64,000 nt of DNA from Planctobacterium marinum. GTDB taxonomy: Bacteria > Pseudomonadota > Gammaproteobacteria > Enterobacterales > Alteromonadaceae. The DNA lies in the NCBI RefSeq assembly GCF_036322805.1, contig NZ_AP027272.1, positions 4,216,001 through 4,280,000 on the forward strand. The letters run 5' to 3'. Under the pieces are notes generated by a model that saw only the letters and a program-made list of their open reading frames with translations, did no database searches and had not been told where the DNA came from. Below, in pieces: positions 45,753 to 54,643 of this stretch. Position numbers and translations under genes: made by a program. Position 1 is the stretch's first letter; the number at the start of each line of letters is the position of its first letter.

Positions 45753-46964
45753 ATGACTCCGTACTCGCAATATATCACTCTGCTGTTCTCTACCGTACTC
45801 ATTTCTTTGCTGTTGGCACAGCCAGTCACTGCCCGATATGAACATATAAGAGACGCCGATGTTTATCTGGTGCGACATATGGAAAAACAACGAAATGGCA
45901 GCAAAGATCCACAACTTACGGAAAAAGGCTGGGTGCAAGCCAAGAAGTTACGGGACGCTCTGAAGGATAGGGGCATTCAAGTTATCTATAGCTCAGATTA
46001 TCAGCGTACTCAACAAACCGCAGAGCCGCTGGCAACGGCGTTGGGATTAACCGTGAAGCTCTATGATCCCAAAAACTTAGCGCCGTTAGCAGAGTCGATA
46101 CAAGCATCTGGTTTAAAAACTCTGGTAGTGGGTCACAGTAATACCACGCCAGAATTGGCCTGGCGACTAACCGGGCAACCACAACCAGACATTGATGAGG
46201 GTGAATACAACTGGACTTTGTATGCCATCAATAAAGGCAGCTTTTCCCTCGGCCCGGTGGATCAGCATGTTGAGTGGAAAAAACCGGAACTGGCTAAAAT
46301 TGAGGTTAATAAAGAAAGGCTACACAGCTTTGAGTCACAATTCAACATGCTGTTTTCCGGGCAAAAAACCGGCACAGCGACACAAACAGTGAAGGTCCAG
46401 GATAATCAAATTTTACTCACCGAAGTCACCCGCAATAAAAAATTCAATGTGGATGCCACAATAAAAGCAGTAGCCAAAAAAGAGGATTTGTTACCCATTG
46501 CCATGCGCCTGACGGGCTCAATGGGCAGAGCAGCAGACATTAACATGGAATGGCGGGAAGAGGGTCCAAACAATAATTTCAGAGCAATTTACGGTTATTC
46601 TGATATCCCTCGCGCAGTCTACAAGCGACAAGGGCGACAAAGCATCGAAAATACGCTAGGGCTGACCTCAATCGAACGCACCACAGCCATCATGACAGTG
46701 CCATTTTGGGACAATGACAAAGCCTTCACTTTTAAATGGTACGATACCTATCAGTTCGCAGAAAGAAAGATCCAATATATTCCTTTGGGTAAAGAAAACG
46801 TGACGGTGCCAGCAGGTAGCTTTGATACATACAAGGTCAAACTATCCGGCGGTGCACCTTCTCAGATTTTCTATATCAGTAATGAAGACAAGCCCAAAGT
46901 GGTCAAAATTGAGGTATTACACATGCCATGGGTCTATGAACTAGCCCAGTACAAAACACTTTAG
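45753..46964 (+). CDS. Exported histidine phosphatase fused to a DUF3108-like domain
   Basis: 403 residues. A signal peptide (about 1-27, VTA cleavage) precedes a histidine phosphatase domain: R41-H42 (VYLVRHME, a variant of RHG), YSSDYQRTQQTAEPL and a second His in VVGHSNTTPEL near 128. From about residue 175 the remainder is a beta-rich domain resembling DUF3108/secreted lipocalin-like modules (AGSFDTYKVKLSGGAPSQIFY, abbreviated). The two domains joined in one exported protein are unusual. The substrate is unknown. The next gene begins 11 bp later. Confidence 0.75.
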   Translation: MTPYSQYITLLFSTVLISLLLAQPVTARYEHIRDADVYLVRHMEKQRNGSKDPQLTEKGWVQAKKLRDALKDRGIQVIYSSDYQRTQQTAEPLATALGLTVKLYDPKNLAPLAESIQASGLKTLVVGHSNTTPELAWRLTGQPQPDIDEGEYNWTLYAINKGSFSLGPVDQHVEWKKPELAKIEVNKERLHSFESQFNMLFSGQKTGTATQTVKVQDNQILLTEVTRNKKFNVDATIKAVAKKEDLLPIAMRLTGSMGRAADINMEWREEGPNNNFRAIYGYSDIPRAVYKRQGRQSIENTLGLTSIERTTAIMTVPFWDNDKAFTFKWYDTYQFAERKIQYIPLGKENVTVPAGSFDTYKVKLSGGAPSQIFYISNEDKPKVVKIEVLHMPWVYELAQYKTL

Positions 46965-46975
46965 ATAGCCAACCA

Positions 46976-47638
46976 ATGAGCCAGTCCATGCTACAACCCG
47001 ACAGCCTCAAAGCACTGGAACAATTTTACCAGTGGCAAAACAACGCTGAGATTTTTCAATCGCCGGTCTATATCCGGGGACTTTTGTTTGCCGTATGTGC
47101 CAGCCCGGATATCCCCATGCCCGAACAATGGTTCCCATGGGTGGTTAAAACCGGAGGAGAAATCAACTCTCAGCAGGTGGATAAAGTCGCCAACATCCTC
47201 ATGCAACTGCTAAAAGAACAGTTACAGGCTATGCGCGACAATAAAATCAACCTGCCCGCCGACTGTCACTTTAATCCGAAGCCGGAGAGTAACGACAATT
47301 TAACATCGTGGATGCAGGGGCTTGTGGTCGGACACGGTTTATTGGAAAAAGTCTGGCAAGAAGCATGGCAGGCGATGATGAACGCTGAGCCTGAGGCATC
47401 GGAACAATTTTCCAAACGTCTGACCCGCTGCCTGAAAATGTTTACCACTTTTGCTGATACCGACATGGCCGCTAAACAGGCACAGGAGCGAAATACTGAA
47501 GACTTTGAGCAGAAGTTACCCATACTGGCAAAATCACTCTCCAGCACGCTTCAGGAATACGTGAAGCTATCAGGGGAGCTGGTTGACTTTCTACCCCAGC
47601 AGTTTGATACCTTTCAAAAAAATATGCCGGGCCATTAA
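46976..47638 (+). CDS. UPF0149 (YecA/YgfB-type) family protein
   Basis: 220 residues, mainly helical. RGLLFAVCASPDIPMPEQWFPWV fits the conserved UPF0149 core, and GLVVGHGLLEKVW occupies the second conserved helix. A C-terminal SEC-C zinc motif is not present. In E. coli relatives function is poorly defined. It lies 11 bp after the phosphatase fusion and may be in the same transcript. The conservation is moderate, so the family call is fairly safe and the function unknown. Confidence 0.7.
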   Translation: MSQSMLQPDSLKALEQFYQWQNNAEIFQSPVYIRGLLFAVCASPDIPMPEQWFPWVVKTGGEINSQQVDKVANILMQLLKEQLQAMRDNKINLPADCHFNPKPESNDNLTSWMQGLVVGHGLLEKVWQEAWQAMMNAEPEASEQFSKRLTRCLKMFTTFADTDMAAKQAQERNTEDFEQKLPILAKSLSSTLQEYVKLSGELVDFLPQQFDTFQKNMPGH

Positions 47639-47698
47639 TACTTGTATTTATGGCTGAAGACACCAGGTTAAGAGTATCGTTAGTTGTCGGTGTAATAC

Positions 47699-48649
47699 AT
47701 GCTTAAAACCTTATCCTGGTTGTGTTTCCTCTCCTTATTCTGCTTTTCCCCCCTTCAGGCAGAACAAAGTGAACACATAATATCCAAACAGGAAATAACC
47801 CAAGCCCTGGAGAACCTCGCACCGGTATTACGGTAGCATTACGTGTTTCCTGATAAAATCAGCGCTGTTGAACAAGCACTGGCCGCTCAACTCCATAATC
47901 GTCAATTTGCTGAGAACAAACCGTTCGGCATGTTCAAAATTGAACTGGAGCAACTGCTGGTCTCCATCACAGGAGACAGTAACTTTGAACTGCACTTCAA
48001 CAACGCAGATTTAACCTTCTCGAATACGACGACCCTGGATGGCTTTCCCGATAGCTACATCATCGAAACTGAAATATTACCGGGCAATGTAGGTTACTTA
48101 AATCTGCAAGGCAATTTCCTGGATTTAAAAGCACTACCCGACATCCAGTACGCCATGACACAGTTTACATCCAGCAAAGCGCTGTTAGTGGATATACGCC
48201 AAAGCGGTGAAGCTAACTTGCCATTAGTGCAAAAATTGTTAAGTTATTGGTTAGCACCCGACACCATTATTAGTGAGCTACAACTCAATGACGCAAGTCA
48301 AAGCTTACACAACATTCCTTTAGAAAGTCCTTTGCATTACAATCGACGAGGGAAAACCTGGCTACTGACCTCACCTTTTGTTTTAGGTACCTGGGAGCTT
48401 TTTGCCTATACCTTACAACAGCAAGGTATGGCAAAAGTAGTGGGAATGGATACTATGGGATTAGCCATACTCACCAAACAGGTGCGCTTAAGTAAACACA
48501 CACGTATCACCTTGGCCCATGCCATTCCCACGGACCCAGTCAGTGGCAAGAACTGGTATCAGACGGGGGTTAGCCCGGATTATTTTGTCGAGATGGAAAA
48601 TGCGCTTGAGGTGGCACACGACCTGGCAGTGCAGGCCGATTCAGATTGA
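47699..48649 (+). pseudogene. S41 (tail-specific protease-like) protein with in-frame TAG and lost catalytic Ser
   Basis: From ATG 47699 the frame reads a signal peptide (MLKTLSWLCFLSLFCFSPLQA), then 24 residues to LR, then TAG (47834-47836), then HYVFPDKISAVEQAL onward for a further 271 residues. LR-x-HYVFPDK is the normal S41/IRBP start with Glu or Gln at the stop position, so the TAG is a point change. The core GNVGYLNLQG and TSPFVLGTWELFAY are recognisable, but the usual catalytic Ser-containing TASAAE is replaced by VLGTWE. A GTG at 47843 could start a leaderless product. Either a decayed gene or one needing read-through. Confidence 0.75.
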
Positions 48650-48667
48650 GAAGGCGAATATAGACGA

Positions 48668-49237
48668 TTACTTGCCGATAAGTCGTAAGAACTCGTCTCG
48701 GGTAGCCTGTGAACTGCGGAAGTTCCCCAGCATTACAGACGTCACCATGGAGGAATTTTGCTTTTGCACACCGCGCATCATCATACACATGTGCTTGGCC
48801 TCCATGATCACGCCAACGCCCTTAGCGCCGGTAACCTCTTGAATAGCTTCAGCAATTTGTTTGGTAAGCCCTTCCTGAATCTGCAGACGTCGGGCGAACA
48901 TGTCGACGATACGGGCAAACTTGGATAAACCCAGCACTTTATTTTCGGGCAAATAAGCGATGTTACAGGTGCCAATAAAGGGCAACAAATGGTGCTCACA
49001 CAGGGAGTAAAACTCTATGCCTTGTACTACCACCATCTCGTCAGTATCGGATTCGAAAATCGCACCATTAACCACTTCGTCCAGACTTTTTTCGTAGCCA
49101 GATGTTAGTGCCTGCATGGCTTTAGCCGCGCGTTTAGGGGTATCCAGCAAGCCATCTCGCGTGACATCTTCACCCAATAATTGAATGATATCGTTGTAAT
49201 GCTGCGCGATTTGAGATTGGGCCGGATTATCTGCCAT
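48668..49237 (-). CDS. folE: GTP cyclohydrolase I
   Basis: 189 residues from ATG 49237 ([16 protein letters not shown]), with AGGAC 9-10 nt upstream. An open frame continues 60 codons further but crosses a terminator and lacks conserved sequence. It converts GTP to dihydroneopterin triphosphate, the first step of folate (and queuosine) synthesis. Zinc and active-site ligands are intact (LCEHHLLPF; later [13 protein letters not shown]). It is convergent with the interrupted S41-like gene and follows the RND operon, from which a terminator separates it. Confidence 0.96.
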   Translation of the reverse strand: MADNPAQSQIAQHYNDIIQLLGEDVTRDGLLDTPKRAAKAMQALTSGYEKSLDEVVNGAIFESDTDEMVVVQGIEFYSLCEHHLLPFIGTCNIAYLPENKVLGLSKFARIVDMFARRLQIQEGLTKQIAEAIQEVTGAKGVGVIMEAKHMCMMMRGVQKQNSSMVTSVMLGNFRSSQATRDEFLRLIGK

Positions 49238-49334
49238 TTGCTTTTGTCCTGAAATTGGTAAAACCGTAATACGAGAATTTTTGGGTGGCGGATTATACCA
49301 CTGAGCGGGGGTGAACATAAAGCGTTCACCCCAG

Positions 49335-49359
49335 AAAAAATAGGCCCGCTGAGGGGCCT
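49335..49359 (-). terminator. Rho-independent terminator of the second RND operon
   Basis: On the minus strand AGGCCC / GGGCCT (49342-49347 with 49354-49359) followed by A and six T (plus 49335-49340). It lies 12 nt after the RND stop and upstream of folE, supporting the shorter folE start. Confidence 0.75.
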
Positions 49360-49370
49360 CGAGAAGAATT

Positions 49371-52300
49371 TTAGATTTCGCCGCCTTTTTTGTAGGGAAT
49401 GCTGTCTTCCATCTCATCTATTTGATGCGCCAGCATTTGCGGTGAGCCTGTATTTTTCGCCAGGTAATAATAGGCAGTTGGCACGATAAACAGTGTCATA
49501 AAGGCTGAAACCGCCACACCAGCAAAAATCACCATACCAATCACCATACGACTTTCCGAACCGGGGCCGGTGGCGATAACCAGAGGAATGGCACTGAACA
49601 AGGTGGTAAATCCGGTCATAACAATTGGACGCAGGCGTTGGGTGGAAGCCCGCTTTAGTGCTGCTTCAAATTCATGACCGGCATCTCTGAGTTGATTGGC
49701 AAACTCCACAATCAAAATCCCGTTTTTAGCCGCAAGCCCAATGAGCATTACCAGTCCGATTTGACTGTATATATTGATACTGAGCCCCGCTAACCATAGC
49801 CCCGCAAGCCCACCTACCAGCGCAAGAGGTACAGTTAACAGGATCACCCAAGGGTGCACAAAGCTCTCAAACTGTGCCGCCAGCACTAAGTAAGTAATCA
49901 CCAAGGCCAGGATAAAAATAAACAATACCGAATTTCCGGAATCTTGGTACAACTGAGATTCGCCTCGATAATCAATGCTCACCCCTTCAGGCAATTCCTG
50001 CTTTACCACAGTGCGCAGATAGTCCAGTGCTTCCCCTAAAGTATAGCCCTCTGCAAGGTTAGCGCTGATAGTGATGCTGCGCATGCGGTTGTAGCGATTG
50101 AGCTGAGCAGAGGTGGCTTGCTCGCTGACATTGACCAGGTTATCCAGCGGAATAAGACTGCCACTGGTGGAAGAGCGGACATAAATGTTCTCGATACTAT
50201 CCGGACTGCGATAGTCTTCGTCTTTACCCTCTAAAATGACATCGTATTCCTCACCCCGGTCGAGAAAAGTCGAGGCACGACGCTGTCCTAACATAGTTTC
50301 CAGAGTGCGGCCAATGTCTCCAATAGACACGCCTAAATCCGCCGCTCTTTCTCGATCAATGTTTACCAGCAGTTGCGGCAGGGTTTCTTTGTAATCGGAG
50401 TCCAGACGCAATAAGTTTTCATTTTCTGCGGCCTTTTCCATTACAATATTGCGGTAACGCACCAGATCTTCGTAAGTATCCCCCTGCAATACAAACTGCA
50501 CAGGTCTCCCCAAGCCTCGGCCTCCCAAACTGCTGCGCATCACAGCAAAGGCTCTAACATCGGGAATATCTGCAAGCTTGCCGCTGATTTCCCGCATCAG
50601 CTCAAATGTAGAGCGTTGCCGCTGCTCCCAGGGGACCGCTCCCACAATGGCAATACCCGCAGAGCCACCAAACCCCGGCGTACGTACAAGCACTCGGTCC
50701 GACTCGCCATTTTCAATGTACGGCAGCAAGATAGCTTCTATCTTTTCAAGGTTGGCAGCATTGCTTTCAAAACTTGCGCCCTCTGCCGCTTGCATCAATA
50801 CAAAAAAATTGCCTCTGTCTTCTCTGGGCACAAATTCGCTGGGGATCTTTTGCAGCAAGCCATAAATGGCTAATAAACTTCCTATGATTAATAACCCTGT
50901 CACCAGGGGTTGATGAAGGGTATTGTCTAGTACCCGAGCATAGGCACGCTCCAAGCCAGAAAAGCGATTGTCTACCCAAGTGCCAAAACCACTGTTGCGC
51001 TCTCTTTTTTGCAAAATTTTAGAGCCTAACATGGGAGAAAGTGTTAGTGCTGTAAAGCTGGAAAAGGCCACGGCAGCAGCAATTGCGAGCGCAAATTCAG
51101 TAAACAAGCGACCAATATTGCCCTCCAGAAACACCAGTGGCACAAAGACCGAGATCAAAACTAAAGTGGTGGCAATAACAGCAAAGCCCACTTCGCGAGC
51201 ACCACGATAGGCCGCCAGAAGCGGTGGCTCTCCTAATTCGATACGGCGATAAATGTTCTCCAGTACCACAATGGCGTCGTCCACCACCAGACCAATTGCT
51301 AGCACTAAAGCCAATAAAGTCAGGAGATTGATAGAAAAGCCCAATGCCAGCATCACGGTAAAGGCGGCCACTAGCGATATAGGCACAGTAATAGCGGGAA
51401 TAAAGGTGGCTCTGATATTGCCCAGAAACAGATAGATCACCAGCACCACCATCAACATGGCAATGCCCAAGGTGTTATAAACTTCTTCTATGGATTCTGC
51501 GATGAATATGGACGAGTCATAGCTGGGAACAATAATGATGTTTTCCGGCAGGCTTTGTTGGATAGACTCAATCGCTTGTTTCGCCGAGCGTGCCACCTCT
51601 AAGGTATTGGCCTTGGATTGTTTAACAATACCCAGACCCACCATATTTTTACCGTTGCCACGAAATTCAGTTTCATCGTCCTCGGCGGTCAATTCCACAT
51701 CGGCGATGTCTTTTAATTTTACCAGGTATCCATCCAGGCCTTGTGCGATGGTTAAATTGGCAAAGTCGTCTTCGGTCAAAAAGGTTCGAGCTACCCGAAC
51801 TTCCATATTGCGATCCAGGGATTCCACTTCACCGGCCGGTAATTCCACATTTTCAGAGCGGATCACCCGCTCTACATCACTTACCGTGATCCCTCTGGCC
51901 GCCATCGCATTGCGATCCAACCAAACTTTCATGGCATAGTCTCGCCCGCCGCCCACTCTGACCCGTGCTACCCCGTTGGCAGTGGACAATCGATCTACGA
52001 TAAAGCGATTGGCGTAGTCCGTGAGCTCCAGTACCGACAAGTTGTCACTTCTTAAGTTGTACCAGACAATCACGTTCTCATCGGAATCACTCTTAAACAC
52101 TTCTGGTGGATCGGCCTGATCCGGTAAGTTATTTAATACTCGGCTTACCCGCTCTCGCACGTCATTGGCTGCGGCATCAATGTCTCTTGATAATTCAAAC
52201 TCAATGCTGATACTGGAGCGACCATTGCGGCTATTCGAGGTAATGTTTTTAATCCCCTCAATGCCACTAATTCTGTCTTCAATGAGCTGAGTAATACGCG

Positions 52301-52481
52301 ATTCAATAATGGTGGCAGATGCCCCCGGATAGGTAGTGTTTATGGAGACGATGGGCGGATCGATATCGGGATATTCCCGCAGCGCCAACAGATTAAAAGC
52401 CACCAAACCAAAAATTAACAATAATGCGTTTACGACGGTGGCGAATACCGGACGTTTTACTGATAAATCCGAGAGGATCAT
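49371..52481 (-). CDS. RND efflux transporter, AcrB/MexF-like inner-membrane pump
   Basis: 1036 residues with twelve predicted membrane helices and two periplasmic loops. First-helix start [24 protein letters not shown] (abbreviated) and the proton-relay DD pair in [17 protein letters not shown] are typical of the HAE1 (multidrug) class. It forms a tripartite pump with the adaptor at 52484-53533 and an external channel not encoded here. Efflux substrates are unknown. The two genes are 2 bp apart and one transcription unit. The first RND operon at 24-28 kb is a diverged, separate system. Confidence 0.93.
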   Translation of the reverse strand: MILSDLSVKRPVFATVVNALLLIFGLVAFNLLALREYPDIDPPIVSINTTYPGASATIIESRITQLIEDRISGIEGIKNITSNSRNGRSSISIEFELSRDIDAAANDVRERVSRVLNNLPDQADPPEVFKSDSDENVIVWYNLRSDNLSVLELTDYANRFIVDRLSTANGVARVRVGGGRDYAMKVWLDRNAMAARGITVSDVERVIRSENVELPAGEVESLDRNMEVRVARTFLTEDDFANLTIAQGLDGYLVKLKDIADVELTAEDDETEFRGNGKNMVGLGIVKQSKANTLEVARSAKQAIESIQQSLPENIIIVPSYDSSIFIAESIEEVYNTLGIAMLMVVLVIYLFLGNIRATFIPAITVPISLVAAFTVMLALGFSINLLTLLALVLAIGLVVDDAIVVLENIYRRIELGEPPLLAAYRGAREVGFAVIATTLVLISVFVPLVFLEGNIGRLFTEFALAIAAAVAFSSFTALTLSPMLGSKILQKRERNSGFGTWVDNRFSGLERAYARVLDNTLHQPLVTGLLIIGSLLAIYGLLQKIPSEFVPREDRGNFFVLMQAAEGASFESNAANLEKIEAILLPYIENGESDRVLVRTPGFGGSAGIAIVGAVPWEQRQRSTFELMREISGKLADIPDVRAFAVMRSSLGGRGLGRPVQFVLQGDTYEDLVRYRNIVMEKAAENENLLRLDSDYKETLPQLLVNIDRERAADLGVSIGDIGRTLETMLGQRRASTFLDRGEEYDVILEGKDEDYRSPDSIENIYVRSSTSGSLIPLDNLVNVSEQATSAQLNRYNRMRSITISANLAEGYTLGEALDYLRTVVKQELPEGVSIDYRGESQLYQDSGNSVLFIFILALVITYLVLAAQFESFVHPWVILLTVPLALVGGLAGLWLAGLSINIYSQIGLVMLIGLAAKNGILIVEFANQLRDAGHEFEAALKRASTQRLRPIVMTGFTTLFSAIPLVIATGPGSESRMVIGMVIFAGVAVSAFMTLFIVPTAYYYLAKNTGSPQMLAHQIDEMEDSIPYKKGGEI

Positions 52482-52483
52482 TG

Positions 52484-53533
52484 TTAACCCTCCACCACGC
52501 GCACTGAAGTACCATCCTGCAAGCGCAGCGTGCCTTCAACAACCACTTGCTGGCCACTGGATAGCCCACCAATAATTTGAACCTGACCGGGTTTACGCAC
52601 GCCTATTTGCACTTCAACCTTACGGGCTTTGCCGTCTTCGATAACAAATACAAACTGTTTGTCGTCAATAGGTACTAATGCTGACTCATCTACTACCAAA
52701 GACTCACTGACACTTTTTTGCACCAGGATCTGCAATAACATTCCGGGCCTCAACAAAAGTTCTGAGTTATTGATCCTTGCTCTGACTCTAATGGCACGAG
52801 TCGCCGCATCCACTCTAGAATCTATATGGGAGATTTCCCCTTCAAACACCCTACCAGGATACGCGACAGATGTTGCGGCCACCTTTTGTTTTAAACGCAC
52901 GCTGGGTAGATGACGCTCCGCCACACTAAAATCTACTTTCAAGGTCTGAATGTCATCTAAGGTAGAAATTTGGTCTCCGGGTCTTACCAGAGCACCTTCA
53001 CTGACTTGTCTTACTCCCAATAAACCCGCGAAAGGAGCGCGGATTTCCCGATCTGCAATTTGTGCTTCAGCAATGTCAATTTGTGCCACCAGCGCATCAA
53101 CTTCCGCTTCTCGTTCATCCAATAGTTGCTCAGAAGCGGCATTTTCTTTTGCCAGATTCTTAACTCTTTTAAGCTGCCGTTGCGCCTCTGCCAAATTGAT
53201 TTTTAATTCGTTTAGTCGAGCTTGCTCTTCTTTGGTATTCATGCGCACCAGCAACTGGCCTTGGGTTACAAGGTCACCATCATCAAACAGTAACGCTTCA
53301 ATCTTATCGGTTTCCTGTGCAGTCACCACAATAGCCTCATTGGCATTTGCCGTCCCTAACGCCTCGACCACTTGGGCAAAGGGTTGTAACTCAACAGTCT
53401 GAGCCACAACTGGTATGTCTCCACCACCTCGCCGCTGTTGCTGTTGCTCTACGGGCATGTATAACCAGACAAGTAAACCCGCTAATAACAGTATCGCGAA
53501 AATCAAAGGAGAAATTTTAAATTGTTGAGCCAT
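52484..53533 (-). CDS. RND efflux periplasmic adaptor (HlyD/MFP family)
   Basis: 349 residues. Membrane anchor about 9-27 (PLIFAILLLAGLLVWLYM), lipoyl halves VVTAQETDKIEALLFDDGDLV and REIRAPFAGLLGVRQVSEGALV, coiled-coil hairpin about 100-150 and beta-barrel domains. It bridges the pump at 49371-52481 to an outer-membrane channel. First gene of the operon; no divergent TetR or other local regulator is visible. Confidence 0.92.
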   Translation of the reverse strand: MAQQFKISPLIFAILLLAGLLVWLYMPVEQQQQRRGGGDIPVVAQTVELQPFAQVVEALGTANANEAIVVTAQETDKIEALLFDDGDLVTQGQLLVRMNTKEEQARLNELKINLAEAQRQLKRVKNLAKENAASEQLLDEREAEVDALVAQIDIAEAQIADREIRAPFAGLLGVRQVSEGALVRPGDQISTLDDIQTLKVDFSVAERHLPSVRLKQKVAATSVAYPGRVFEGEISHIDSRVDAATRAIRVRARINNSELLLRPGMLLQILVQKSVSESLVVDESALVPIDDKQFVFVIEDGKARKVEVQIGVRKPGQVQIIGGLSSGQQVVVEGTLRLQDGTSVRVVEG

Positions 53534-53829
53534 TAAGGGATCCTGTTAATTCGTGATGCAAAAAATGCAGATAACGCCGTGCCATAGATGAGACTACTAC
53601 GAGCATACCAGCAAAAGGATTATATTGACTGTAGCAGACGCGTTGCCATTAGATGTTCCAGACCGTCGGAAAACAACCTAACTGACAGCTGTTCATCGCA
53701 CTTTTTTGTTATCCTGTCGCAAAATGGAGGAAAAATGCGGGATACCTGCATCAAGACCGAATTGGCATATTTTTTTCCAGTTAGATTAAGGTTAACTGCA
53801 ACAGAGGTAGAGCATAAGGTGAGTAAAAA

Positions 53830-53931
53830 ATGAAATGGTGGCAAACCGATTGTCCGTACTGCAAAAAAATGCGCTTTATTTTGTTATGGGCCGTACTAAT
53901 GTATATTTTATTGGAATTATTTTGGTGGTAA
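53830..53931 (+). CDS. 33-residue CPYC membrane microprotein
   Basis: ATG 53830 to TAA 53931: MKWWQTDCPYCKKMRFIL and then one membrane helix ending LFWW. AAGGTGAG lies 6 nt before the ATG, an excellent ribosome binding site. CPYC resembles a thioredoxin/zinc-knuckle CxxC motif in front of a helix. The next gene starts 13 bp after its stop, suggesting coupling to the DUF2982-like protein. No family recognised; redox or metal binding at the membrane surface is a guess. Confidence 0.65.
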   Translation: MKWWQTDCPYCKKMRFILLWAVLMYILLELFWW

Positions 53932-53944
53932 CCGGAAGCATCTG

Positions 53945-54643
53945 ATGACAGAACTGCAGCATGACAAAGAAGATTCTGAAACCATAAACATTCGCCCCGT
54001 TGCGAAACGCAATGGCCTCACCAGCTTGGTGATCGGCGCTGGTTTGTTTTTTGTCGCAATAGCCATGTTCAAGCTGTTGCCGAACGACTTAAACATATTC
54101 GCCATTGCCGTCACTTCAGCAGCAATCGTCATGCTGCTATTAGGTTACCTCAAAATGCGCGAACCAGAACACAGTCTGTCGATTTCTAAAGAACAGATCC
54201 ACTATCAGCATCGCAATGGTCACTGGCAGCTGGCGTGGCAGAATATACAACGCATTGATATACCCAAAGTCAGCCTTGGCTTAGAGCAAAAAAACTTGAC
54301 CTTAGTGGGTATACGCGCCAAAAACTACGGTCCCATATTAGAGAGGATCTCTCCGCGCTTGATGACCCATCTGTTAATGGAACAACGACCACTGCTACTG
54401 CAAGTTGGCAACAAAGATTGCGCAACCGGTAACTGCTACGGCGAAGGCTTGCTGGAGGATGATGTGTTCAAAGACAGTGATGGCAAAGTCTACAACGGGG
54501 TACAGGCCATGTTCGCAAACCGCATGCAAAGACTGCGTACTGGCTTAGGATACGATCTCTACATCAACAGCGCTGAACTTGATCGCAGCGCTGAAGAGTT
54601 TGCCGATTTATTGCGCTCTTGCCAGCGTAGTTTGTTGAGCTAG
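53945..54643 (+). CDS. DUF2982-like membrane-anchored protein
   Basis: 232 residues. Two hydrophobic segments at about 27-45 and 50-68 (SLVIGAGLFFVAIAMF; FAIAVTSAAIVMLLLGYL) form the anchor; the rest is a soluble domain with HWQLAWQNIQRIDIPKV and the cysteines CATGNCYGEGLLEDD. The pattern fits the DUF2982 family of marine gammaproteobacteria, function unknown. It overlaps the end of the convergent sensor kinase gene by 36 bp and follows the CPYC microprotein. Confidence 0.7.
   Translation: MTELQHDKEDSETINIRPVAKRNGLTSLVIGAGLFFVAIAMFKLLPNDLNIFAIAVTSAAIVMLLLGYLKMREPEHSLSISKEQIHYQHRNGHWQLAWQNIQRIDIPKVSLGLEQKNLTLVGIRAKNYGPILERISPRLMTHLLMEQRPLLLQVGNKDCATGNCYGEGLLEDDVFKDSDGKVYNGVQAMFANRMQRLRTGLGYDLYINSAELDRSAEEFADLLRSCQRSLLS

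Noticed and set aside
49238-49417. In-frame extension of folE by 60 codons
   Set aside because: It crosses a terminator of the RND operon and does not resemble GTP cyclohydrolase sequence; the Met at 49237 has a ribosome binding site.
53588-53844. Two opposing frames of about 75-80 residues upstream of the CPYC microprotein
   Set aside because: Neither has a ribosome binding site or recognisable composition, and they overlap each other.
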